This document shows positions 23,741 through 34,568 of a stretch of DNA of 64,000 nucleotides, piece after piece (positions within the stretch are counted from its first letter, which is position 1; each line of letters begins with the position of its first letter). The notes beneath the pieces were generated by a model. The model had not been told where the DNA came from. It saw only the letters and a program-made list of their open reading frames with translations, and did not search any database. This stretch comes from Aphis gossypii. Lineage: Eukaryota > Arthropoda > Insecta > Hemiptera > Aphididae. The translations under genes and the position numbers were made by a program. The DNA lies in contig NC_065532.1 of the NCBI RefSeq assembly GCF_020184175.1, positions 62,001 through 126,000 of the forward strand, read 5' to 3'.

Positions 23741-23961
23741 AAATCAGTGTTTTTACTGGTACAGCGGAGAAAAAAAAAAGTTTGAGGGGAAAAATCCCCC
23801 TTAAAATTTTGCAATCTCCGCAGTCAAATTGCGCAGAACATACATTATGGTTTTTGAAAATCAGTGTTTTTTTACTGGTACAGCGGAGAAAAAAAAGTTT
23901 GAGGGGAAAAATCCCCCTTAAAAATTTGCAATCTCCGCAGTCAAAAGTGCGCAGAACATAC
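23741..23961. repeat. 117-bp tandem duplication
   Basis: Two copies start AAATCAGTGTTTTTACTGG at 23741 and 23858. Both contain a small GGGGAAAAATCCCC inverted repeat and a CAATCTCCGCAGTCAAA stretch. Unit length ~117 bases, few differences. Confidence 0.8.
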
Positions 23962-24530
23962 AAATGTATACTACTGTATATGTGATAGGCATATAGTCAA
24001 ATCAGACATTTTATTAAATTACATTTTTGTATAATTTCAGTATCATCACTAATGGTTTTTTTTTATATAATATATAAATTAATTAGTACCTAATAATTAA
24101 TTGAAAATATCGTTATATTTTTTAATTTCTTAAAATCATTTAACTAAATGTCTAGACTGGTAGTGAAATTGAATAAAAAATGAACTTATTTGACTAATTG
24201 TCATTTAGTAAAATGCTTAGTTTGACTATGACATAATATTTTTAATAAACTTATTCTTCAGTGTATACACATATTCTTTAGTGGTACACTATTGTGGTGT
24301 TTGAAATTGATAGTTATCCTATTTTTTTTTTTTTTTTTTATGAACATCAGTGATATTCAGAATTTTTTTTGGGAGAGAGGGTGGTTGTTTAGTTACATTA
24401 CAAAAAAAATCCTTAATAAATACACATTTAATGTTTGGTTGCAAATATTTAAGAGTCTGAATGTAGTTGAATGTATTTTGATATTGTTTGGTTATGAAAA
24501 CCAAAAGTGAGCCATTTTGGTTATTTCAAT

Positions 24531-24715
24531 CATGGGCGTCCATAGGTAACATTTTAGGGGGGGGGGGTGTCAAAATAAAAATAATTTTCAAATGTAAGTT
24601 AATAAAGATAATAATAATATTATGGTAATATTTATTGAGCTACAAGTCTATAATATTTTTTGACCAGGGGGACAAGTGCCCTATCTTGCCCCCCCCCCCC
24701 CAATGAGCACCTATG
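24531..24715. mobile_element. 185-bp MITE with 8-bp target duplication
   Basis: Ends CATGGGCGTCCATAGG (left) and, reversed, CATAGGTGCTCATTGG (right), each followed inward by a G or C homopolymer. Flanked by ATTTCAAT at 24523-24530 and 24716-24723. The 8-bp duplication suggests hAT ancestry. Confidence 0.75.
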
Positions 24716-24723
24716 ATTTCAAT

Positions 24724-25618
24724 TAAATTACAATATCAATAATTGCACTATCATATACCTATTATCATTGAGTATAGATAGTACTATCTATACTCAATGC
24801 TATTATTTAACTAACTATAGAGTAATTTAATATTTCCTGAAGTTTGAACTCTTCTCTTGGATATTTCATTGATAAATAAATTAAATGAAGACATAGTTTG
24901 ATTATAATTAACAGGAACTTAGTAAAAATATTATTGTATTTAAATATTCGATATGTGCATAGTGATATTTAAGTATTAAAAAAAAAAAACTTTACTAAAA
25001 ACTTACTAATTTTTTTTTTTTTTGAGTCAAGGACCTTTCTCAGGTCCTTGGTTGTTGTTTTCTAAAATTTAAAAAATTGTATTATTAAAATAATCATATT
25101 TAAATTGCACCTAGTCAGGAAACTGTTTTATTGAATTCAATAATTACCTGGCTCTCTGGACTCCACCAGCACCTGCCTCTATGCATATTGCTGCATATGT
25201 TACATGCTGATTTAAACAACAAAATACATGTTTATTATTGCTTAATCAATTAAAATTTAATATCCAATATAGGTATACTAACTTTTTTTTTTGTTTTTAT
25301 TTGTTTTCTCCTGTTCTAACCTGCATTTGCCTAAATGCAATTTTGTACACGTCTTACACTCTTTAAAAAAAAAATTAAATAAATTAGGTATGTGAAATTA
25401 ATCACATAGCATACTCAATAAGTATGCAATATACATACTCGGTTTTTTGGTTTTTTTTTGGGGGGGATTTTGGTTGTTGATTGTCATCTAAAAAAAAATA
25501 AAAATTAATCAGTTTGAAGTTAAATAATTTACTTTTTCATGCTTATTACTTTTTAGTTCCTTTTTTTTTGGGGGGGGGGGGCAGCTGATTGTTCCCCATT
25601 GTAATAATAATTGTTTAT
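24724..25618. other. AT-rich intergenic DNA
   Basis: No gene seen. Contains a perfect hairpin CAAGGACC-TTTCTCA-GGTCCTTG near 25027-25050, poly-T and poly-G tracts (25450-25580) and nothing else supportable. Confidence 0.4.
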
Positions 25619-26311
25619 TGTAGTGATCGCTGTGCAGGACACTGCGACTTCGTACAAATTAATTATTTAAACGACGTAGCACGTTCTGTGGTTGAGCTTG
25701 AGTTGTTGTGAGAAAGGTAGGTGTTGAAAATTAAAACACTTGTTGTTTAAATTGAAATAAAGTAAATGTTTTATTAAGTTAAACAACATGAAACATTAAA
25801 TAATAATATAAAACAAAAGTAAAATAGCTTGCTGCTATGTAAAAATTACAAGTACTGGGAATGACCGTAAACTCGCGGCGATGTGGCTGTGACAAAGTCC
25901 ACGACGAGCAATAGTCTTACATTGGAGTTAACTACCTTCTTGAATAGTACTACCTTTCTAATTACTTCTAAATACTCTACTCGTATTTATATGAGTTCTC
26001 AATGACATACAGGGGACTAGTAGTCTATTTTAGAGTGATATGATGATTTACATAATCATCATTAAATAATTATATAACCATTATATAATGATATCATCAT
26101 AATAATATCCTATAATTATATAATTATTACTTAATCGACAGAAAAACTATGTTTTTCTGATCTCTGGCCTATTGCTTATAATGCAGGTGTATTAATACAT
26201 ATTTCCCATAATTTAATAATCTATCCCAATTAAATATAATGTAATCTAATATAGTATAACACCATGCAGGTTAGGTTTGCAATGGTTTGCAGGTGCATTG
26301 GGTTTACTACA
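25619..26311. mobile_element. Probable solo LTR (693 bp)
   Basis: Starts TGTAGTGATCGC and ends TTTACTACA, so the tips TGTAGT/ACTACA are perfectly inverted. Flanked by TTAT (25615-25618 and 26312-26315). The interior is more complex and GC-richer than its surroundings and has A/T-rich polyadenylation-like sequence near 25760. Only a 4-bp duplication supports it, so confidence is moderate. Confidence 0.5.
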
Positions 26312-26315
26312 TTAT

Positions 26316-27179
26316 CGTTGTCATCTATATAATACATAAATAACTATATTAAATAATATATAATTTCAGAGTTGATATTGTTAAGAAATTATAAATCATT
26401 TAAGGTCCACAAATTTTGAATGATGGTATTTTGTTTAGAATATGAATAGAGTTAAGATCATAAAAATAAAATAATTAGGACTTATTGACAGGGTTAAGTA
26501 TAGATAATCAAATAATTAGGTATCTACATAGGATAATAAATATATTTTTAATCTAATCATCTTGATGAGATAATACATACATTTAAATAAAACTCCCTAA
26601 ATAATGCTTATTTAAATTATTTTTATTATAAAATGTATTTAATTTCATGAAAATTACATCAATAATTTTTAAATTATTCATAATAAAAATTAATAATAAA
26701 TTAAATGTGCATTGGGGCATTGATATTTTATATTTTGTAGTTTCATTATTTCATTACTGTACAATTGTATTTCAGTACATAAAAAAAATGGCTGTATAGA
26801 AAGAAACATTGATGTGTATTTATTAAAATAAACACATTTAAATAATAACTTAATGATTGTATAGTATGTGAATAATATTTATAATACCAAAAGAAGTATG
26901 TAGACAATACAGGAAAAAGTAATCTATATAATTTTAAAAGATGACCGTTGTTTTTTATTTACATATTATACAAAAAAAAGTACGTATAATGCTTAACAGT
27001 GTGTACTTATTGTGAGTTAATTTAATTGTTGGGCAAGGGATCCCGTACAGGCATTCATGAAATCAGTGACAATGTCACACAAATATATCTTATTGGATAA
27101 TATTTTGAGATTAAAATTAGTAAAATGAATGAATGGAGTATAAAATACAAATTACTATGTCTATACTATTTTGAAACAT
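26316..27179. other. AT-rich intergenic DNA
   Basis: No ORF, RNA gene or repeat that I can support. Confidence 0.4.
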
Positions 27180-27187
27180 ATTTAAAT

Positions 27188-27640
27188 CAGTGGTTTAATT
27201 TTTTTGACACTGTGAACTACTTGGAGAACTTTCGATACGTCACAGACCACTATACATTTTAGACTTTATTTATTCTCATAGCCAAGAATCAATTTTTTAC
27301 ACATTTTAGAATTTAGGTTATGAATTAATAAAATATAGTGAAATTCCTTATAGCTTACATATTATAATGTTTGTTATTGTTCAAGTTTAAGTAGAAGTTT
27401 TACATTTATCATCAATTTAACACAAATTACTATTATTAAAAAAATGTATATTGTATTATTATTTTTATCAAAAGTAAATTAAAATTATAAAAATAAGTTG
27501 ATGTGATTTTTGGGCTTGTATTTCCTTTACTAATAAAGATATTAAATTAATATAATTAATATAAAATTAAAATATTTGTTTAAATTTTGTAGGTAGGTAT
27601 GGTCTGCGGACTATAGGTTGGTGGGAACTGGGAATTTCTG
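27188..27640. mobile_element. hAT-type MITE (453 bp)
   Basis: Left end CAGTGGTTTAATTTTTTT resembles the common hAT terminus CAGTGGTTCCCAACC. The right end reads GGTTGGTGGGAACTGGGAATTTCTG. Flanked by ATTTAAAT at 27180-27187 and 27641-27648 (perfect 8 bp). Interior AT-rich, no coding. Confidence 0.7.
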
Positions 27641-27648
27641 ATTTAAAT

Positions 27649-29520
27649 ATAATATGGTAAATGTATATAACGGGTTTCAAACACATTTAGTTACAGAAAT
27701 TATTAAAAGCATATTTTGTATTTTCCAATTTTATTTAGGAATTTAAATTATAATGACACATAAATATTATTTTTAATAAATCCTACTCTACTATTTTTTC
27801 TTTTATGACTTCAATATAATAGGTACTATAATTTATAATATAATTTTAATCCTGAACTGGTTCATAAAACGTCACTCCGATGTAAAATTGTTCAAGAATT
27901 ACTAACGACAGCAATTAATCTTATGAAACATTTTTTACACATCGCAAATTATATTATGCATTTAAAGAAATTTTAATTGTTTGTGTACTAACATTACTTA
28001 TCCAGTAAAAAAATAAAATATAAATATAAAGTTACATCAGTATTGTACTTACATTTGCTATTTGAATGTGAACGTTAAAGAAGTTGTTTGAGCGTTGAGT
28101 CAAACTCGAATGGTCCAATTATTTTCGTAATTTAACGTGTGTGCCAAAATCGGAAGTTTATCTCTACTGATATATGTCTCAGGTACCTGTCCTTGACAAT
28201 TTTTTTTTTTTTTTTTTAATTAGTTTTCATTACCTATCGTAATTTATTACCTGTACTCGCTGTATAATTTTACCAGTTTTCTACCGATGCTGTTTGGTGT
28301 GGGTCTAAGTCATAGATACTATTCATTGTTATATCTTATGTTTTGGCCTTTTGAAATTCCAGCCGTCGTATTACTAATTGGCGACACGCGCGACGAAATA
28401 TCAAAATACATTTCTTTTGGACTTTTGAAATTGTAATCGTTATCTTAGTAATTGCTGACACGCGCAACAAAATATCAAAATACATTTTTTTCTATACCTT
28501 ATTTCTACCTATAGTTATTGGCAACAACTCTTCGATTATATATTTTATTTTAAATTCTGTAAATTCTGATTCAGTGTGTTTTTAGCAATCGATGTGAAAG
28601 GGACTTGTTTTCATACACATTTATATATCTAATAAATACATTGTTTTTCTGGTGAGTAACTACTAACTAGGTACTTAGGTTTATAATCTTAATATCTACC
28701 TAGTAGGTAGGTACATACTACATAGGTGCAGTGGTATGTTTACGGGAGGTGATCCGAAAGATATATCATGTTTTAGATCCATACTTTGATTTTGAATGAA
28801 ATTTATTTAATATTATTATTTGTATATTGTTTGGGCCTCTTCTTCTGTTTTAATAATATTGTAGCCTATAGTAGTGGAGCTTGCTTAATTGTAAATATCA
28901 GTTTGCGTTGGTATTTAAAGCTTGATAATACTACACAAAAATCAAATTATAATTATAATTTGGTCTCCATATTATGTTTTTTTATAAATTATTTATAACT
29001 ATAGATTTATACAAATTATTATGAGTTTATGCTTCAATAATTTCCAAATGCTAAACTGAATATTATGCTCAGTAAAAAAATTTGTGAATCGATGTTTTTA
29101 GAAACGTCACGAGTCATATTTTTTTTTTTTTTTTGAAATTGAGATATTAGTAAAAACGTATATACCTACTATAATAGTCAATAGTCATATCATGTGTTTT
29201 TGAGTGAAAAAACCGACTTTATAGGTGTAGTATTATTAGTAGGTGTATGATATATTTTAATAAGTACTTTTTCTTAAATTAATTTATTTTTCAAAAAAAT
29301 TTATATTATACAGTTTTTATCAATTATCCAAAAGTTTTAAATAATTGACTCATGACGTTTTTGCAATCATCGGATTCGTATATATATATTATATATATAT
29401 TATATTAGTACCTATGTCAAGAATTTCCTCATGTATGAGAATAATTTTTTTCGTTTATCAAGTTGTGTAGTGTGTATTTACATTGTACATTTTATGAATA
29501 CAGCAATTAACTAAAATAAT
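27649..29520. other. AT-rich intergenic DNA
   Basis: Contains the 74-bp duplication below; the 70-aa hydrophobic frame at 28786-28998 is not supported. A poly-T tract lies at 28200-28217. Confidence 0.4.
28345..28494. repeat. Diverged ~74-bp tandem duplication
   Basis: GG(C/A)CTTTTGAAATT at 28345 and 28419, each followed by TTACTAATTGGCGACACGCG-like sequence and AAATATCAAAATACATTT. About 80% identical by eye. Confidence 0.7.
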
Positions 29521-29523
29521 CGC

Positions 29524-30073
29524 TGAAAAAAAGTCCGTTTTAAAAAAAGTTTGACAAAAAGTCCGGATTCAGTTTTTATAGTCGGACAAAAATTCTTAGC
29601 ACATTATTTAGTTTCTAACAAAAACTCGGAAAATACAAAATATTCTTTATAACTAATATTTTTTTTTCTATTTTCTTATTCTTATTATTTCGTATAACTA
29701 AAAAAAATAAAACGGAAATCTACTATAGTTAATTACCTATATATTATATTATATTAAATATCTCTAAATATGATCTAAATTCTAAGATATATCTATCGCT
29801 ATGATATGTGGCTGTATGTCTACATGTTAGCTACCATAAAATTATATTATGTACCTACAAACAATAATCAATATTACCACGATAATTATATAAAAGAACA
29901 AACATTATATAGATCTAGATTCTAGATAAATACATGTATATTAAAATACCTATTAAAATTGATTAAAATGGATAATAAATTATACAATTATAAATGAAAA
30001 TTTAATAGAATAATTTGTATTTTCGGACTTTTTGTTTGTCCGACACTAAACATGTGTTCGGACTTTTTTTCCA
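29524..30073. mobile_element. MITE-like element with AAAAAAAGTCCG ends
   Basis: Left GAAAAAAAGTCCG is mirrored by CGGACTTTTTTTCC on the right. Further inside, GTCGGACAAAAA (29583) mirrors GTTTGTCCGAC (30037), and AAAAAGTCCG recurs. Exact ends and target duplication are unclear. Confidence 0.55.
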
Positions 30074-30335
30074 TAGACTTTTTGACTGATTACCAATTAA
30101 AAAGTACTCATATATTATGATTTTCGTGTTAAACAATAATAAATACCTATAATAGTTAAATATAAATAAAGCTCTTTAATTTTAGATTCTAAACGTTTTT
30201 TTTTTTGATTCCATAAAATATTTAGCATTTGATTATTGAATATAATACTTATTAGACATTATGAGTAGGAGATATTATTTAATATTTTAATTGTACTTAA
30301 TTTTTAAAATATTAGATATATTTATTTTTTATTAA

Positions 30336-30756
30336 GAGGACGCTACCCATGCATTTGTTGTCTCCGTCTTACACACACCCGATATAGCAAAATTTCGTTC
30401 ACTAGTTTCAATAGTGTGCTGTTAGTTTTAATATTAGATTAAATTGACCTATTTTCAAACTTTTAGGTAAGAACATTATCTGTGCTTTTGGCGATTTTTC
30501 AATTTTTTCAAGCATACTATGAGCAAGTATGCAGTGAAATATCACAAATTAAAAATGTTCATATCCCGCTTGAAAATTAAACTATAGAATAGAAGCCAAC
30601 GCTTAAACACAGATAATGTTATTATATAAAAATTGAATAATTGGTCAATTTACTCCAATATCAAAATTAACAGCCCACTATTGAAACTAGTGAACGAAAT
30701 TTTGGTACATCGGGCGTGTGTAAGACGGAGACAACAAATGTATGGATAGCATCCTC
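30336..30756. mobile_element. 421-bp MITE with long inverted repeats and TTAA target
   Basis: The first ~130 bases (GAGGACGCTACCCATGCATT...) match the reverse complement of the last ~130 with few differences. Both sides carry TTAA (30332-30335 and 30757-30760). TTAA duplication is typical of piggyBac and Kolobok elements; no coding capacity. Confidence 0.85.
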
Positions 30757-30760
30757 TTAA

Positions 30761-31271
30761 AAAAATAACTACTTTATTTAATAAAGGAAAATGAATAAAT
30801 TAGGAATTTAGTAGGTATGTATTTGAATATTAATTGTAAATGTCAAATATGTTAAGGTTGTGTCCTTACACTCTATCATATTATAATAGCGGTGCTACTA
30901 AAATTCAGGTGTTTTTATTATATATTTCTTTTTGGTAACATTCATAATTTTGTTTTAGATCATTTTTTTCTTGATTCATTTACTGGATTTCTGTGATTGT
31001 GACTTGTGTTAAGGTAATTTTCAAATTAATTATTTTATAATATTATATACTCTAATTATCAGCCAATTTTGTATTTTTTTTTTTTTTTTTGTTGACAGAG
31101 GTAGCAGTTGTTGTTGTTTTTTTTTTTTTTTTTTGTTGACAGAGGTAGCAGTTGTTGTTGTTTTTTTTTTTAAAAACTTTTAGTATTAAGGTTTTTTTTA
31201 GCTGTAAGTTTATTTTTATTTATTTATTTTTGTCTAATATATATATATATATATTTTTTTTTTTTCATAAA
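30761..31271. other. Leader of the Helentron, non-coding
   Basis: AT-rich, with poly-T tracts. GTTGACAGAGGTAGCAGTTG occurs twice (31091 and 31135, period 44) next to poly-T. The 5' terminus of the Helentron is not recognisable. Confidence 0.4.
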
Positions 31272-31880
31272 ATGGGACGTCCGAGTAAACGTACACAAAA
31301 TAAAAAAGAAGCAATAAAAATATCACGCGAAAACATTGTTCTTCATTTGCAAGAACTTGAAAAGGATAAATTGAGAAAACAATTAAGCCGTGCGTCTGAT
31401 GATATTGTTGCTACAAATCAAAGAAAATTGTTTTATTTAAAAAGTACAATAAAACGATTGAAAGACCCAGTTTTAAAGAAAGCTAATCAGATCGCGAGTC
31501 GTAAGAACAGGTCGAAGCGACTGCAAGATCCCGATTTTAAAAAAGCTAACCAGATCGCCAGTCGTAAGAACATGTTGAAACGACTGCAAGATCCGGATGT
31601 TAACCAGATCGCCTGTCGTAAGAGCATGTTGAAACGACTGCAAGATCTGGATTTTAAAAAACCTAACCAGATCGCCAGTCGTAAGAGCATATTGAAACGA
31701 CTGCAAGATCCGGATGTTAAAAAAGCCAACCAGATCGCCAGTCGTAAGAGCATGTTGAAACGATTGCAAGATCCAGTTATAAAAAATGCAAACAAGGTTG
31801 CCAGTATGAAGAACAGATTGAAACGAATGGAAAATCCAGTTTTCAAAAAACATATCAAATTCAAAATGTTCGAAACATGA
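31272..31880 (+). CDS. Helentron N-terminal basic repeat protein region
   Basis: Begins MGRPSKRTQNKKEAIK, highly basic, then from about 31463 has six tandem units of ~21 residues of the form 'KKANQIASRK-x-x-x-KRLQDPD'. One unit is 3 residues shorter. Repeats of 'R...L-x-DP' type precede the Rep domain in many Helitron proteins. The frame ends at 31878-31880, and downstream Helentron coding continues in other frames, so this is probably the broken N-terminus of a larger Rep-helicase protein. The near-identity of the units at DNA level points to recent unit expansion. Confidence 0.6.
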   Translation: MGRPSKRTQNKKEAIKISRENIVLHLQELEKDKLRKQLSRASDDIVATNQRKLFYLKSTIKRLKDPVLKKANQIASRKNRSKRLQDPDFKKANQIASRKNMLKRLQDPDVNQIACRKSMLKRLQDLDFKKPNQIASRKSILKRLQDPDVKKANQIASRKSMLKRLQDPVIKNANKVASMKNRLKRMENPVFKKHIKFKMFET

Positions 31881-32061
31881 GAAAGCGAAGATTACCATCA
31901 GATAGTAGCCTATGTCAAAATGTATCTACTAAAAAGAAAACATGAAATTCAATATCTTATAAAAAACGAGAACGGCAAAAAGCAAATGAAACTAGGCAGA
32001 AGGAAGATGTTTTGATATCTGAATATATTTTGAAAAGGTCTCAAGGTTTATCAGAAAAATG

Positions 32062-32758
32062 TTATTCGTGTCATAGATAACGTTTCCCATCCAGTGTCAA
32101 TAAATGCAACTCTGATATCTTCAGTCGATTGGGAATGTCAATTCCAATTGATGCCAAGAATACTGTGACGATATGTTCCAGTTGTCTTCCGCATATAAAA
32201 AAATCCTAAGTTCCTCCGTTGTACATAAGAAATGGTTATGAGTTAAACAGTGTTCCGTCTTCAGTTACGCAATTAAATCAAATAGAAAAACAAATGGTTT
32301 CCCTTAGATTACCGTTTATGAAAATATTCAAATGTCTTCGCAGTGATGGACAGCTAAAAATTAAAGGTAACGTTATCAATGTTCCAATAGATCTGACTAA
32401 GACTACATCTATTTTGCCAAGGCGTGCTGAAAATTTAGCTGCAGTTAAGATGATAAAGGTAAAATTAAAAAGAAAATCGTGCTTTAAACAGCATTATCTT
32501 TATCAAAATGTCAGACCATCATTAGTAGTATCAGCATTGAATGATTTGATTAAAAAACCTCTATATAAAGATGCTGTAATAGACAAAGATTGGCTGGCGC
32601 ATGTGTCAGAAACAACAAAAAGTTTAGAAAACAGCTCGGATCATGAAAGTGAAGAAACAGACGATGAAGACACAAATATTGAACCAATCAATCCGGGATC
32701 AATGGACACGATGATTGAAAACTGTATTTTGTTTCTTTTGCACCAGGCGAAGGCATGA
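32062..32758 (+). pseudogene. Helentron DUF6570-like segment with CxxC motifs
   Basis: Upstream of the ATG at 32219, homologous coding shows a CYSCHR motif followed by a stop (32077-32079), then ICSSC, giving two CxxC pairs as in the zinc-binding lead-in of this region. It continues NGYELNSVPSSVTQLN, IEKQMVSLRLPFMKIF, IKGNVINVP, ILPRRAENLA and ALNDLIKKPLYKDAVI, which I recognise as the DUF6570 pattern found before Helitron Rep domains. It ends in an acidic tract (DHESEETDDEDTN) and a stop at 32756-32758. Broken by at least two stops. Confidence 0.65.
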
Positions 32759-32920
32759 AACCGTTATCTATTCTTATTGATGATCATGCAGAGGAAAAAG
32801 CTTTTTCTGATTTATTTGGTGGGCATCCACGTACAAATAAATCACCTTTAAAAAATTACTCAAAAGTAGTAAGGTCTGAACTGCTGAACGTAGATCGAAG
32901 GTTTATCGGACTCATCTAAC

Positions 32921-34330
32921 TTGTTTTTTAAATGCAAAGTATTAGTTCAAAAACTCATTGCAAGCAATGTGCAAATTGTTTTCCAAAAAAACAAAAAAGG
33001 AAACACAACTGCGAATGACGTAGCAAATCCAGCTGTTCTAAACAAAATGATAGATAACGATCAAGGATACCGAATGTTACACAACGTACAAAATTCACCT
33101 TCATATCTTGCAGCGATGAGAAAAAATGTTTTTGCCATGGTGCGTCAAGAAGGTCAACCGACATTATTCTTAATATTTAGCCCTAGTGAATCAACTTGGA
33201 CTGATCTGTTAAAGATTTTGTATAAACTGCGTTACTCCAAAACGTTGTCTGATGATACTGTCCTAACTTATGCACAAAAATCAGATTTAATTCGACAAGA
33301 CCCAGTTGTTTGTGCTACTTATTTTGATCATAGGTTTAGAGCACTTTTTAAATTGATCAAGTCCAAAAATGTTATTTTCAAAGAACACAGTGTGAAACAT
33401 TTCTTTTATCGTGTCGAATATCAACATAGGGGCAGTCCACATGTACACATGCTATTGTGGTTAGACAATGTACCTGTTTTCGACCCAGCCAAACCAGAAA
33501 CTTTTGGTGCATGTGTAACACTTATCAACAAATACATTACGTGTATGGTAGACGATGGCAGTCCGGCCCATGAGTATTTGCATAAAAATACTCATAGCCA
33601 TACACACACTTGTTACAGAACTGACAAAGAAAAACAAATGAAAAAGTGACGCTTCAACATACCATATCCGCCAATGAATGAAACCTGTATATTGACTCCG
33701 CTAACAGAAGACATAAGTAATCCGATCACAAGAAAAATTCGTACACTACAATATGAAAAACTTCTGCAATACCTCAGGGACTTCAAGGACAGTGATTCAT
33801 CTTCACATCCAACATTAGAAGACATTTTACAAAAATTGTCAATTAAAGATGTTAATGAATATAAATCCATTATTCGAACTGTTATCAGACGGCCAACAGT
33901 TTTTCTAAAACGTACCATAAAACAACGAATGGTTTCTGGATTCAATGAAAAATTATTTCCGTTATGGCATTCTAACATGGATATACAGTTCATATTGGAC
34001 GTTTATTCTTGTGTTAGATATGTAATCGAGTATATTGGAAAAAGCCAACGCGGAATATCAAAACTAATGAGAGACATTGTCGAAAATCTTAAGTCTTCTA
34101 CTGATTTATCGGTTAAAGAACAACTGAAAAAAATAGCGTCAACTTTTTCAGGGAGTCAAGAAATCTCTGCACAGGAAGCAGTGTACACTTGCTTAGGTAT
34201 GAAGCAATGCAATACTTCAATTGGGTATATATTTATAAACACTAGCCATCCTGATAAAAGAACTCGAATGTTGAAACCAATGGCAGTTAGAGGAGAAATG
34301 GATCCAAAATCTGACGACATTTTTTTGTGA
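32921..34330 (+). pseudogene. Helentron HUH Rep domain, interrupted by a stop
   Basis: The Helitron Rep nicks and joins DNA ends during rolling-circle transposition. The frame at 32921-33649 contains LIRQDPVVCATYFDHRF and the HUH motif EYQHRGSPHVHMLLWL. It ends at a TGA (33647-33649) where the family has a Cys (CRFxxPxPP); the sequence goes on directly as RFNIPYPPMNETCI in the same frame. The second half (to 34330) has NMDIQFILDVYSC followed by YVIEYIGKSQRGISKL, the expected site of the catalytic tyrosine pair. The start before 32921 is degraded. A further frame break at 34325 separates it from the helicase. Confidence 0.8.
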
Positions 34331-34568
34331 CGGTCTCAATGAATACTATTCATGTAGACCACACAGTCTTGAAGATGTAACTTTAGCAGAATTTTGGCTC
34401 CAATTATGAAGTCCGCGGTAAAAAAAACCGGCTAACAACAGTTCTGATTCTGACACTGATAATGAACCTGATACCACTTATCCGATTGACTCCACTCTAA
34501 TCGGAAAACCAAACAAGTATATACATAAACGTAAAATCAGAAAAATCATACGGTATGTTAGGTTTAAT

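Larger units (their letters stand above)
11761..23961 (+). mobile_element. Decayed Polinton/Maverick element (limits approximate)
   Basis: Identified by the gene set on one strand: two small ORFs, protein-primed family B DNA polymerase, adenain-like cysteine protease, penton-like minor capsid protein and double jelly-roll major capsid protein. Integrase and packaging ATPase are absent, and a segment between polymerase and protease is missing. All large genes are broken. A solo LTR (13528-14767) and a one-armed foldback copy (16954-21571) are inserted. I could not identify the element's own terminal inverted repeats, so both ends are uncertain; tandem repeats at 23583-23961 may mark the 3' side. 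Confidence 0.8.
23460..24530. other. Non-coding 3' flank of the Polinton
   Basis: AT-rich, with the tandem repeats described separately and homopolymer A/T runs. The frame at 24292-24510 is low-complexity and unsupported. Confidence 0.4.

Noticed and set aside
23583..23961. CRISPR-like array
   Set aside because: Only two copies of each unit, no uniform short repeat with unique spacers, and eukaryotic context.
28786..28998. 70-aa hydrophobic frame that could be a membrane peptide
   Set aside because: AT-rich, isolated, no promoter, homologue or conserved copy.
31473..31898. Minus-strand frames with 'LTTGDLV' repeats opposite the Helentron N-terminus
   Set aside because: Shadow of the plus-strand 63-bp tandem repeat; no independent support.
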